DNA from: DASWIV01 sp036397475
GTDB lineage: Bacteria; JAJVIF01; JAPKYR01
Assembly: GCA_036397475.1 (NCBI GenBank)
Contig: DASWIV010000198.1
Location: 1 to 5,439 of the forward strand
DNA: 5,439 nucleotides
Direction of reading: 5' to 3'
The notes below the pieces were generated by a model, which made no database searches, was not told the origin of the DNA, and was given only the letters and a program-made list of their open reading frames with translations. Of this stretch, positions 1 to 5,439 are shown one piece after another (the first letter of the stretch is position 1; each line of letters opens with the position of its first letter). Position numbers and translations under genes: made by a program.

Positions 1-232
1 TCGACGTTTCCAGTTCAATAGTCTCATCCATCCAAAGCATTCCGCCGGTCTCCGAGAACACTCTCTCGCCCGCTGGAATGTTGATCTCTACAGTCTGGAG
101 CACCGACCCCTTTATTTCGTATTTTAATTCTGGCGGCGGACCAGACTCTGCTTTCTCAAGCATATTTTTTCCGCAGCTTGTGCAGAATTTTGATCCGTCA
201 GGATTTTCAGTACCGCAGTTTGGACAAAACAC
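1..232 (-). CDS. Zinc-ribbon plus AIM24-family protein (N-terminal part, cut by the window edge)
   Basis: The visible 77 residues open with a short zinc ribbon: Cys3 and Cys6 in CPNC, then Cys17 and Cys20 in CTSC. A linker rich in Glu and Pro follows. From about residue 37 the sequence (KYEIKGSVLQTVEINIPAGE, then ETGGMLWMDETIELET) matches the start of the AIM24 (TIGR00266-like) domain, a beta-rich fold common in bacteria whose bacterial function is not established. The start is a GTG at 230-232, chosen because GGAGGA lies 8 bases upstream and the zinc ribbon begins immediately after it. The rest of the domain lies beyond the left edge. The gene follows the small membrane-protein gene on the same strand after 59 bases, and a weak promoter-like sequence lies in that gap, so it may be separately transcribed. 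The family assignment rests on remembered motif similarity. Confidence 0.85.
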   Translation of the reverse strand, partial: MFCPNCGTENPDGSKFCTSCGKNMLEKAESGPPPELKYEIKGSVLQTVEINIPAGERVFSETGGMLWMDETIELETS

Positions 233-240
233 GTTTCTAT

Positions 241-246
241 TCCTCC
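241..246 (-). promoter_or_regulatory. Ribosome binding site of the zinc-ribbon/AIM24 gene
   Basis: The minus strand reads GGAGGA here, a near-perfect Shine-Dalgarno sequence. It lies 8 bases before a GTG codon and decides the choice of that start over internal ATG codons. Confidence 0.8.
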
Positions 247-265
247 AAATTTGTTATGGGCTTGA

Positions 266-294
266 ATTGTATCATCAAAAAACATTATTGCTCA
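266..294 (-). promoter_or_regulatory. Possible weak promoter before the zinc-ribbon/AIM24 gene
   Basis: On the minus strand TACAAT (266-271) matches five of six bases of the -10 consensus. It lies 17 bases after TGAGCA (289-294), which matches only three of six of the -35 consensus and overlaps the stop codon of the upstream gene. The match is poor on the -35 side. Readthrough from leuC is equally possible, as no terminator hairpin is visible in this gap. Confidence 0.25.
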
Positions 295-630
295 GAAAAC
301 CAGGAGATGTATCTGTACCGCGATTGTCGCGAGCAGCACCACGCCAAGCAACATCGACACCGGAAGCAGCGATGTAGTGCCTGCAGACCTCCACGTAACC
401 TGCATCCAGTATCCTGTCAGGGTAACTATCAGTAAAACTATATGGTAGCCAAGTAATAGCGATATAACAGCGTCTCCGTCCGGGCTGACAAACCGGCTTG
501 AATTCCTCATCATCAGCGACGCTACCCATACCCAGGCTGTCAGCCCGAGAATGGCGGCTATAACAATCCAGCTGATTATGCGGATATGGTATGCGGTCGG
601 TTGATATTCGCTGGAATCTGGATTGCTCAT
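292..630 (-). CDS. Small three-helix membrane protein of unknown function
   Basis: This is a 112-residue protein that I do not recognise. It has a short polar N-terminus (about 15 residues) and three strongly hydrophobic segments at about residues 17-41, 54-76 and 86-111, joined by short loops (MRNSSRFVSPDGD and TWRSAGTTS). The last helix runs almost to the C-terminus. There is no signal peptide cleavage site, cysteine pair or catalytic motif to suggest an enzyme. Its ATG immediately follows the TAG of leuC, and a purine-rich GGGAGAAG sits 11 bases upstream within the end of leuC, so translation is probably coupled to leuC. Hydrophobicity, a matching ribosome binding site and the tight junction support a real gene. 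The position after leuC is where leuD is often found, but this protein has no resemblance to the LeuD swivel domain. Confidence 0.75.
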   Translation of the reverse strand: MSNPDSSEYQPTAYHIRIISWIVIAAILGLTAWVWVASLMMRNSSRFVSPDGDAVISLLLGYHIVLLIVTLTGYWMQVTWRSAGTTSLLPVSMLLGVVLLATIAVQIHLLVF

Positions 631-1896
631 CTAACCGGCGACTTCTCCCGGGTGGGTAATATATCCCCTTACTGCCGTGGCAGCCGCTATCGCAGGCGAC
701 CCGAGAAATACCTCGCTTTCCGTGTGCCCCATTCGTCCCGGGAAATTTCTGTTCGCCGTACTCAGGCAGACCTCGTCCTTCGCAAGAACGCCATAGTGTC
801 CGCCTACGCATGGGCCGCAGCACGACGTGCTCACCGCTCCGCCGGCCTCCGCTATTCTCTTCAGTAATCCTTCTTTTTCTGCAAGAACGTAATCCTCGTT
901 TGATCCCGGTATCGCGATTACTCTGGTAGATGAATTGAATTTGTTTTCTCCAAGTACCTCGACAAACCTGCGAAAATCGTCGATCGTCCCATTCGTGCAA
1001 CTCCCCAGGAAAACCTGGTCGACCTTTACTTCCGACAGGATATCAACCGGGACCGCGTTCGACGGTGACGGCGGTGCCGCGACCACTGGCGATAATTTCG
1101 AAACGTCTATCGCGATCGTATCGGCGTATTCGGCGTCAGGATCGGGCGCAAAATTAATTCCCTTTTTTCCGGTGACACTCCTGAGGAATTCATCCGCCGT
1201 TTCAGAAGCGGTAATTGTACAGGTTGTCGCTCCGGTCTCAGCCGACATATTCGCGATGGTTATCCTGTCCACCATCGGGAGAGTGTCGAACGCGCTGCCG
1301 TCGTATTCTATCGCGCATCCCACAGCGCCTTCCGGTCCTATCCTTTTGAGTACGGTGATAATTATATCTTTCCCGCATACCCAGTTGGCAGGACTTCCAA
1401 CCAGTGTGATTTTTATTGTCTTTGGCACATCGATCCAGAATTCATCCAGGGCCCAGACCGACGCCAGATCGGTTGCTCCAAGCGCGACGCCAATTGCGGA
1501 GACCGCCCCGGCTGTCAGTGTATGACTGTCGGCACCCGCTATGAGCATTCCAGGCACGATCAGCCCACGCTTCAGCATTATAATGTGGCAGATTCCCCCG
1601 CGCCCGACATCGTAATGTTTTTGAATTCCATGCTTTATGGCAAATTCCCTCATCGATTTGGATAACTCTGCCGACGGAATATCCTTGGCTGGCTGGAAAT
1701 GATCGTGTACCAGCACCAGTTTTTCCGGGCTGCGGATATTTTTAATGCCGAAGTGGTCGAACACCGAAATCGCGTGAGGAGCCGTCAGATCATGCCCCAG
1801 CACAAGGTCGGGTATGCACTGGACTATATCTCCAGGCTTGAATTTTTCCGTGTCCGCATGCGCAGCGATAATTTTTTCAATTGATGTTTGCGGCAT
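631..1896 (-). CDS. leuC: 3-isopropylmalate dehydratase large subunit (LeuC/homoaconitase-type aconitase family)
   Basis: This is a 421-residue aconitase-superfamily large subunit without a swivel domain, the usual length for the shorter LeuC/HacA type. Such enzymes isomerise 2- and 3-isopropylmalate (leucine synthesis) or homologous acids, together with a separate small subunit. The three iron-sulfur ligands are present: Cys300 in GSCTNG, and Cys360 and Cys363 in CCGPC. Other family motifs are DH at residues 65-66, GICH at 101-104, GADSHT at 121-126 and the C-terminal NRNFPGRMG at 382-390. The start fits the typical QTSIEKIIAAHA opening. Several positions are unusual: the Gln that commonly follows the GICH histidine is Ile105, and residues 168-230 look more aconitase-like than typical LeuC. 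No strong Shine-Dalgarno is visible. No leuD is adjacent. The substrate (isopropylmalate, homocitrate or another) cannot be decided without the small subunit. Confidence 0.9.
   Translation of the reverse strand: MPQTSIEKIIAAHADTEKFKPGDIVQCIPDLVLGHDLTAPHAISVFDHFGIKNIRSPEKLVLVHDHFQPAKDIPSAELSKSMREFAIKHGIQKHYDVGRGGICHIIMLKRGLIVPGMLIAGADSHTLTAGAVSAIGVALGATDLASVWALDEFWIDVPKTIKITLVGSPANWVCGKDIIITVLKRIGPEGAVGCAIEYDGSAFDTLPMVDRITIANMSAETGATTCTITASETADEFLRSVTGKKGINFAPDPDAEYADTIAIDVSKLSPVVAAPPSPSNAVPVDILSEVKVDQVFLGSCTNGTIDDFRRFVEVLGENKFNSSTRVIAIPGSNEDYVLAEKEGLLKRIAEAGGAVSTSCCGPCVGGHYGVLAKDEVCLSTANRNFPGRMGHTESEVFLGSPAIAAATAVRGYITHPGEVAG
642..649 (-). promoter_or_regulatory. Ribosome binding site inside leuC for the small membrane protein
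   Basis: The minus strand reads GGGAGAAG within the last codons of leuC, 11 bases before the ATG at 628-630. Together with the directly abutting TAG-ATG junction this suggests translational coupling. Confidence 0.5.
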
Positions 1897-1965
1897 CTCT
1901 TATAAAACGTGACGGATAACTCTACCTTAACCTGATTAAATCGGCAATCAATTAATACGCCGGCT

Positions 1966-2328
1966 TCAATTCAGAATCCAGATTCCCGACACCGTAAACG
2001 GATAATTGATGAAAATGCTGATTGCAAGCCAGATCCAGACGATCGCGGTTTCAATCGCATTGACCCTTCCTGCCTGTGCCTTCCCTGTCCCACCAGTAAC
2101 AGCCAGTATTGTGACCGGGAACAACAGGAATAAATGGTAAAACTCGTTCCACGGCACCCACAGGCTGAGGAAAATCAGAAGCTGAAAAATCCATAACAGT
2201 GAAAAGATAACCGACCATTTCTGTACCTTGTCGAGATGCCTGAAATTGAATAGAGTCGTCAACCAGAACACCGGGAGAAACATCGCGATAACGGTGAAAG
2301 GAATATTTCTCGTAGAGCCAGACCGCAA
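1966..2328 (-). CDS. C-terminal fragment of a frameshifted polytopic membrane protein
   Basis: This is a reading frame of 120 codons when counted from a TTG at 2326-2328. It has four hydrophobic segments at about residues 11-28, 38-58, 61-80 and 91-108. There is no ribosome binding site before the TTG or before the first ATG (2281-2283), and neither start would give a sensible protein beginning. The frame continues upstream without a start as far as a TGA at 2344-2346, overlapping the end of the preceding fragment. It therefore reads as the second half of the same gene, displaced by a single-base shift. It has no motif of its own that I can name. LeuC starts 69 bases downstream, and no terminator hairpin is visible between them. 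Confidence 0.55.
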   Translation of the reverse strand: MRSGSTRNIPFTVIAMFLPVFWLTTLFNFRHLDKVQKWSVIFSLLWIFQLLIFLSLWVPWNEFYHLFLLFPVTILAVTGGTGKAQAGRVNAIETAIVWIWLAISIFINYPFTVSGIWILN

Positions 2329-2335
2329 CCAGATA

Positions 2336-2995
2336 TTACGGAATCAACAGGAATACCAGCTGATGAAATAATGCGCCAAGGCCTATCCAGAATGCCGATA
2401 CATACAGGTTCATCCTGTCCGCTCCAAGTATGAATTTGAATAACTCCAGCACAGATAATGCCACGATGAATACCGCTGTCGGATACTGGGTGCCGTCGGT
2501 CGCGTAATGAAAAAATGTGACACTTGTCCCGAGAAAAATACACCAGGGTACTGTCATCGGGTTCCTGCCTTTTATTCGCGCAGAAACGCAATAAATTATA
2601 AACACCGTCAGGGCGCTCATAATAGAGTTCCAGATCTGAAGAAATCTGATACCGGACAACTCGGGGAAAAATGAATGAAATATTCTGTAAAGAGTGGCGG
2701 ATACGGGAAGAAATAATAAATGATGAGGGTTCCACAGTATCCACCATCCGGGATCCTGCTGTAGGGATCCAGGGTCTTCCACGCCACCGGAGCCGGCACC
2801 TGGGGGTCCTTCTGTGGCATAAAAAATGTTCCCATCCGAGCGCGAATACATATCCAGGTATCCTGCCCAGCCTCTCGCGTCGAATGTGTTGTGCACACCC
2901 GGACAGCACAGGTAGATCGCAAGAAATATTCCCGCGATAACTATCCCCGGTACAAAGCCGGAGCCCGGATTGAGCTCTGAGGCCGATTTTTTCAT
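2336..2995 (-). CDS. N-terminal fragment of a GT-C-like polytopic membrane protein (frameshifted)
   Basis: This 219-residue frame has a first membrane helix at about residues 14-33, followed by a long outer loop containing acidic residues (FDARGWAGYLD) and a WNPHH motif at 88-92. Further hydrophobic segments lie near 93-105, 122-138, 148-160, 171-189 and 197-217. A helix, an acidic loop and then NPHHLL is a layout I associate with GT-C-fold, polyprenyl-phosphate-sugar-dependent glycosyltransferase-like proteins, but no family can be fixed. It ends at a TAA (2336-2338) straight after a hydrophobic stretch. Removing one base between 2339 and 2346 joins it to the next frame and gives 342 residues, a more believable size. 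The ATG at 2993-2995 has only a weak ribosome binding site. Promoter-like elements lie about 65 bases upstream. It could be a decayed gene or the shift could be a sequencing error. Confidence 0.6.
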   Translation of the reverse strand: MKKSASELNPGSGFVPGIVIAGIFLAIYLCCPGVHNTFDARGWAGYLDMYSRSDGNIFYATEGPPGAGSGGVEDPGSLQQDPGWWILWNPHHLLFLPVSATLYRIFHSFFPELSGIRFLQIWNSIMSALTVFIIYCVSARIKGRNPMTVPWCIFLGTSVTFFHYATDGTQYPTAVFIVALSVLELFKFILGADRMNLYVSAFWIGLGALFHQLVFLLIP

Positions 2996-3013
2996 AAATA
3001 TCCGATAAATATC
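2994..3013. repeat. Short tandem direct repeat at the membrane-protein start
   Basis: The nine bases ATAAATATC occur at 2994-3002 and again at 3005-3013. On the minus strand they form two copies of GATATTTAT covering the ribosome-binding region and the start codon of the membrane-protein gene. With two short AT-rich copies this may be chance. Confidence 0.35.
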
Positions 3014-3058
3014 AGCTTACACATCCCCCCGTGAACCGGAAGATATTTAGGTGGTCTT

Positions 3059-3088
3059 AGTATAGTCCAGTTGATACTTATGCTCCAA
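3059..3088 (-). promoter_or_regulatory. Predicted leftward sigma70-type promoter for the membrane-protein gene
   Basis: On the minus strand TATACT (3059-3064) matches five of six -10 consensus bases. It lies 18 bases after TTGGAG (3083-3088), which matches the TTG of the -35 consensus. Transcription would begin near 3052, giving a leader of about 57 bases before the ATG at 2995. It overlaps the opposite promoter. Confidence 0.4.
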
Positions 3089-3099
3089 GACAATAGAAT
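3071..3099 (+). promoter_or_regulatory. Predicted rightward sigma70-type promoter for the phosphodiesterase-like gene
   Basis: TTGATA (3071-3076) and TAGAAT (3094-3099) each match five of six consensus bases and are separated by exactly 17 bases. Transcription would begin near 3106, only about 10 bases before the ATG at 3117. This agrees with the absence of any Shine-Dalgarno sequence and suggests a nearly leaderless mRNA. Confidence 0.5.
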
Positions 3100-3116
3100 A
3101 CCCCGGTTCGGTTTTA

Positions 3117-5291
3117 ATGGATAACGGTAAGGAAATAAAGGAAACTCACAGGGGACTTCGCCGTTCTGCAGACGGCAGCTTACTCCATCCCTCGCATGGC
3201 ACATTCCACATTGTGAGGCTTGTAGCCGGAAGCATACTCGGTGGAATCAGCCTCTTCCTGGTCATCTTTGTCCTCGGGTTCCTCGGCACCCTCGATTTCA
3301 TCGACTCTTTCTCGCTGGCTGCAAAAATTGTTCTTTTCGGGGGAGCAGTTCTGGGCATTACACTTGGAATTATTTTCTCCATATTGGCCGCGATCCTGAT
3401 CCACCTGATCCCTGCCCTTAAGAAAAATTTTCATCCCCTTGCACTGGTGCGGTCGGGATTCCTGTTCCTCACCCTGTGGCCGCTCCTTTCCCTGATCGCG
3501 TGGCCCATGACTACCATCGGGGTCTGGCTGTCACCGATAATTTCCCTTGTATTCGCAGTCATGGCAGCTAAAATGAATCCCCATGCAGACTTGATCCCCC
3601 ACCGGACCTCAGAAAGAATTATCGGCACCTCCACAGGACCCATGCTCCTGCTCCTTGTCCTGATCGCGCTGACCATCCCGATTTACAACCGCGGATTCGG
3701 TCCGCATTACCCGGCGAAACTTATAGTTGTCGCTGTCGACGGCCTCGACCAGATAGCTTATAACGAGCTTATCAATTCGCCAGACGGAGAATCCCTGGAC
3801 AACCTCTCTTATTTCAGGGAATTCGGCGTGGCAGGCTCGATCACCCCGGTGGATGGAATATTCCCAGACCGGATCTGGGCGGACATGTTCACCGGAACAA
3901 CTGAATCCACCCACAACATCCTCGACAGGAACAGCACTGCAGACAATCTTAACGCGGAACCGGTATGGGAATTTCTGGCTGGCTCGGACTTCAAGGTCGG
4001 GGCATTCCAGATGTCGCCTCCTCACCCGGGATCAGGTTCCCTGGCCATGGACGTGCCTGCTCCCGGACGGAAAGGATCATACAACCATCCTGTCAGTGCG
4101 ACCATCACCATGGTGGATTCTCTTGGCGGACGGCAATCTCTACCCAGTTTATTCGAAGCCGCCAATACCGCGTTCCTGCTGGCAAGGCTCGGAGTAAGCT
4201 TCGACACGCTGGTTGAGATCGCACGTCGGGCAATGGCTGAATATCTCCTGGACATTTCCCCCCGGGTGAAATATATGGAACGAAAAGATATTCAGTTCAT
4301 GATTCAAAGCGACATCGCCCTCGCTTCCATGCGCACCAACAGGCTCGACATGGTCTTCCTGAGATTCCCCGCATTCAGCCGGATTATGAAGGAATACAGG
4401 ATTTACTACCGTCCGAGCGAGTATGGAAATTTGCCCCTGGATGTCTCCGCGAGCGATGCTGTCGGACTTGCAAACGCGATACCTGACGTGTACCGGAATA
4501 TCGACAACTTCCTCTCACGTCTCTATGCTTTCAAAAATCACAATACCGTGGTGATGATTGTCTCTAACCACGGTGTCAAGACCGGGTTACGGGTCCAGGC
4601 TCTGAAATACCCGGTTTCTCCCGAGCGACTTCTCGACGTATCGAATTACCAGACCGGTGTTCTCACCGATTTCAACAATGCCGCCATGACCTTCCGTGTC
4701 GATGGCGCTGAGAACCAGCGGGAAGCCCTTAATGGCCTTGCTCAAATCTTCAGGGAAGCGGAATGGTTTCCTGAAAATTCCGCAGAAATTTCAGAAACTC
4801 GAGGACGGCAGCTGTTCAGTGTGACTAATCTTGAGGACCGGATGGAAGTAACAATAGTTGGAACCACCGACCTCCTGGACACATCCCTCGTCACGATCGC
4901 CGGATGGCAGGGAGAATTGCGAGACCTGTACCGGCATGGCAGCCCTGAAACAAGCCTTACCAGCGCTCCCGGGGTCTTCCTCGCTTCCGGACCAATGTTC
5001 CGGCCAGGATCGCAGCCACGGATGCCGGTTCCCTACGATATAGCTTCAACCATTCTTCACGTCATGGGATTCCCGGTCTACAACCACATGGTTGGACGTC
5101 CCCTGGACGAAATCATCCAGATGCACTGGACGGAAAATCACCCTGTCGAATTCGCCGACTGGAATCCCGGCAAGATTCCTCAAGATGAAGAAGAGCCGGC
5201 GAACTCTGAATTGGAAGAAATCGACGAAAACCAGGAATCTGTGATCCAGGGCGACTATGTCCAGATTCCATCTGACGAAATCCCCTTCTGA
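3117..5291 (+). CDS. Membrane-anchored alkaline-phosphatase/phosphodiesterase-superfamily protein, probably catalytically degenerate
   Basis: This 724-residue protein has hydrophobic segments at about residues 30-58, 66-98, 108-130, 131-150 and 173-190, then a large domain (about 200-670) and an acidic, proline-containing tail (about 687-724). The large domain resembles type I phosphodiesterases/nucleotide pyrophosphatases (COG3379-like): KLIVVAVDGLD at 201-211, WADMFTG followed by THNI at 254-268, IVSNHG at 481-486, GVFLASGPMF at 619-628, and YDIASTILHVMGFP at 640-653. Asp208, His485 and perhaps His607 keep metal-ligand positions. The Ser/Thr nucleophile position falls in IFPDRIW, with no Ser or Thr. 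The usual D-x-x-x-H pair appears as Ser421 and Lys425, and the SDH aspartate as Asn484. These comparisons are from memory. The five-helix anchor would put the domain outside the membrane if the N-terminus is cytoplasmic. The ATG is the only usable start: the frame is closed upstream by TGA at 3072-3074. The gene stands alone, with a divergent neighbour upstream and a convergent one downstream. Confidence 0.8.
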   Translation: MDNGKEIKETHRGLRRSADGSLLHPSHGTFHIVRLVAGSILGGISLFLVIFVLGFLGTLDFIDSFSLAAKIVLFGGAVLGITLGIIFSILAAILIHLIPALKKNFHPLALVRSGFLFLTLWPLLSLIAWPMTTIGVWLSPIISLVFAVMAAKMNPHADLIPHRTSERIIGTSTGPMLLLLVLIALTIPIYNRGFGPHYPAKLIVVAVDGLDQIAYNELINSPDGESLDNLSYFREFGVAGSITPVDGIFPDRIWADMFTGTTESTHNILDRNSTADNLNAEPVWEFLAGSDFKVGAFQMSPPHPGSGSLAMDVPAPGRKGSYNHPVSATITMVDSLGGRQSLPSLFEAANTAFLLARLGVSFDTLVEIARRAMAEYLLDISPRVKYMERKDIQFMIQSDIALASMRTNRLDMVFLRFPAFSRIMKEYRIYYRPSEYGNLPLDVSASDAVGLANAIPDVYRNIDNFLSRLYAFKNHNTVVMIVSNHGVKTGLRVQALKYPVSPERLLDVSNYQTGVLTDFNNAAMTFRVDGAENQREALNGLAQIFREAEWFPENSAEISETRGRQLFSVTNLEDRMEVTIVGTTDLLDTSLVTIAGWQGELRDLYRHGSPETSLTSAPGVFLASGPMFRPGSQPRMPVPYDIASTILHVMGFPVYNHMVGRPLDEIIQMHWTENHPVEFADWNPGKIPQDEEEPANSELEEIDENQESVIQGDYVQIPSDEIPF

Positions 5292-5322
5292 TAAAAAAAA
5301 AGCCGGAGACAGGCTCCGGCTT
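5292..5322 (-). terminator. Rho-independent terminator, strong for leftward transcription
   Basis: A GC-rich stem pairs 5301-5308 (AGCCGGAG) with 5314-5321 (CTCCGGCT) around a five-base loop, and one more A-T pair can be added. On the plus strand it is preceded by a run of nine A at 5292-5300, which becomes a T-tract after the hairpin on the minus strand. It begins 34 bases after the stop of the minus-strand gene entering from the right. It may also end the plus-strand gene, but only a weak TT follows on that side. Confidence 0.85.
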
Positions 5323-5356
5323 ACTGAATTCAACTTAACTGATTATTTGTATTGGC

Positions 5357-5439
5357 TCAACCGAGAGTCAGGTTCAGGACTGTTGCGGTCATTTCATCGT
5401 TAATTGGGTCACGGCACCATACATGCAACGTGAAGGAAT
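5357..5439 (-). CDS. C-terminal end of an unknown protein (cut by the right window edge)
   Basis: On the minus strand one frame stays open from the window edge to a TGA at 5357-5359, encoding a final 26 residues that include HVWCRDPINDEMTATVLNLT. The other two minus-strand frames close earlier. A strong terminator in the same direction follows 34 bases after the stop, which supports this as a real gene end. The alternating hydrophobic and polar residues suggest a terminal beta strand, but too little is visible to name a family. Confidence 0.55.
   Translation of the reverse strand, partial: SFTLHVWCRDPINDEMTATVLNLTLG

Larger units (their letters stand above)
1966..2995 (-). pseudogene. Whole frameshifted membrane-protein gene (GT-C-like), two fragments combined
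   Basis: The upstream frame stops with TAA at 2336-2338. The downstream frame is first open just after a TGA at 2344-2346. Both frames are open together only across about 2339-2343, where the minus strand reads TTCCG, so one inserted base there explains both breaks. The corrected length is 1029 bases, exactly 343 codons including the stop. Both halves are rich in membrane helices, and the second lacks its own translation start. Whether this is a true mutation or an assembly error cannot be told from one sequence. Confidence 0.6.

Noticed and set aside
78..435. Two plus-strand frames opposite the AIM24 and small membrane-protein genes
   Set aside because: The minus strand carries zinc-ribbon/AIM24 motifs with a strong ribosome binding site and a hydrophobic protein, which explain the region better.
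275..1000. A 241-codon minus-strand open frame crossing the leuC end and the small membrane gene
   Set aside because: It overlaps two better-supported genes in another frame, and its Arg- and Cys-rich, low-hydrophobicity composition looks like a frame artefact.
935..1525. A 196-codon plus-strand open frame opposite leuC
   Set aside because: It lies wholly antisense to a gene with clear family motifs, has no convincing start context, and its serine- and threonine-rich sequence is typical of a shadow frame.
1897..1965. Possible promoter or terminator between the frameshifted gene and leuC
   Set aside because: A TTGATT with a poor -10 partner and a five-base inverted repeat (TGATT/AATCA) are visible, but neither is above what is expected by chance in AT-rich DNA.
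2328..2346. Programmed ribosomal frameshifting in the membrane-protein gene
   Set aside because: There is no slippery heptamer, and I saw no downstream hairpin or internal Shine-Dalgarno stimulator at the junction. A simple indel is the more economical explanation.
2259..2909. A 216-codon minus-strand frame across the membrane-protein gene
   Set aside because: It is in a different frame from the helix-rich product, has an irregular composition and no ribosome binding site. It does not bridge the frameshift sensibly.
2992..3204. A 70-codon minus-strand frame running across the divergent promoter region
   Set aside because: It overlaps the start of the phosphodiesterase-like gene and the promoters, and its sequence shows no recognisable fold or start signal.
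3609..4025. A 138-codon minus-strand frame opposite the phosphodiesterase-like gene
   Set aside because: It is antisense to a well-supported long coding region and has no independent evidence.

Overview
The window reads as ordinary bacterial chromosome of roughly 50% GC, with sigma70-like promoters, Shine-Dalgarno sites and a rho-independent terminator. I cannot name the organism. The divergent LeuC of the homoaconitase-like type and the poorly recognisable membrane proteins would fit a little-studied anaerobic bacterium, but that is inference. I see no tRNA, rRNA, CRISPR array, insertion sequence or phage gene.

Positions 1 to about 3000 are read entirely from the minus strand, and the gene order in the direction of transcription runs from right to left. 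First comes a polytopic membrane protein resembling GT-C glycosyltransferases (2995 to 1966), which is split in two by a frameshift. After 69 bases comes a LeuC/aconitase-family large subunit (1896 to 631). A small three-helix membrane protein (630 to 292) starts on the base after the leuC stop. Last is the N-terminal part of a zinc-ribbon plus AIM24-domain protein (232 to the window edge), which has its own strong ribosome binding site. No small subunit (LeuD) lies next to LeuC.

Positions 3000 to 3116 form a divergent intergenic region with two overlapping, oppositely directed sigma70-like promoters. The rightward one leaves only about 10 bases of leader. It serves a 724-residue protein (3117 to 5291) with five N-terminal membrane helices, an alkaline-phosphatase/phosphodiesterase-superfamily domain and an acidic tail. 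By motif comparison most of the catalytic and metal-binding residues of that domain appear to be missing, so it may be a pseudoenzyme.

At 5292 to 5322 a hairpin with an A-tract on its left forms a strong terminator for leftward transcription. It ends a minus-strand gene whose last 26 codons enter from the right edge.

The genes do not form an obvious single pathway. The points most worth following up are the apparently inactive membrane phosphodiesterase-like protein, the LeuC without a partner that is coupled to a small membrane protein, and the tightly localised frameshift.
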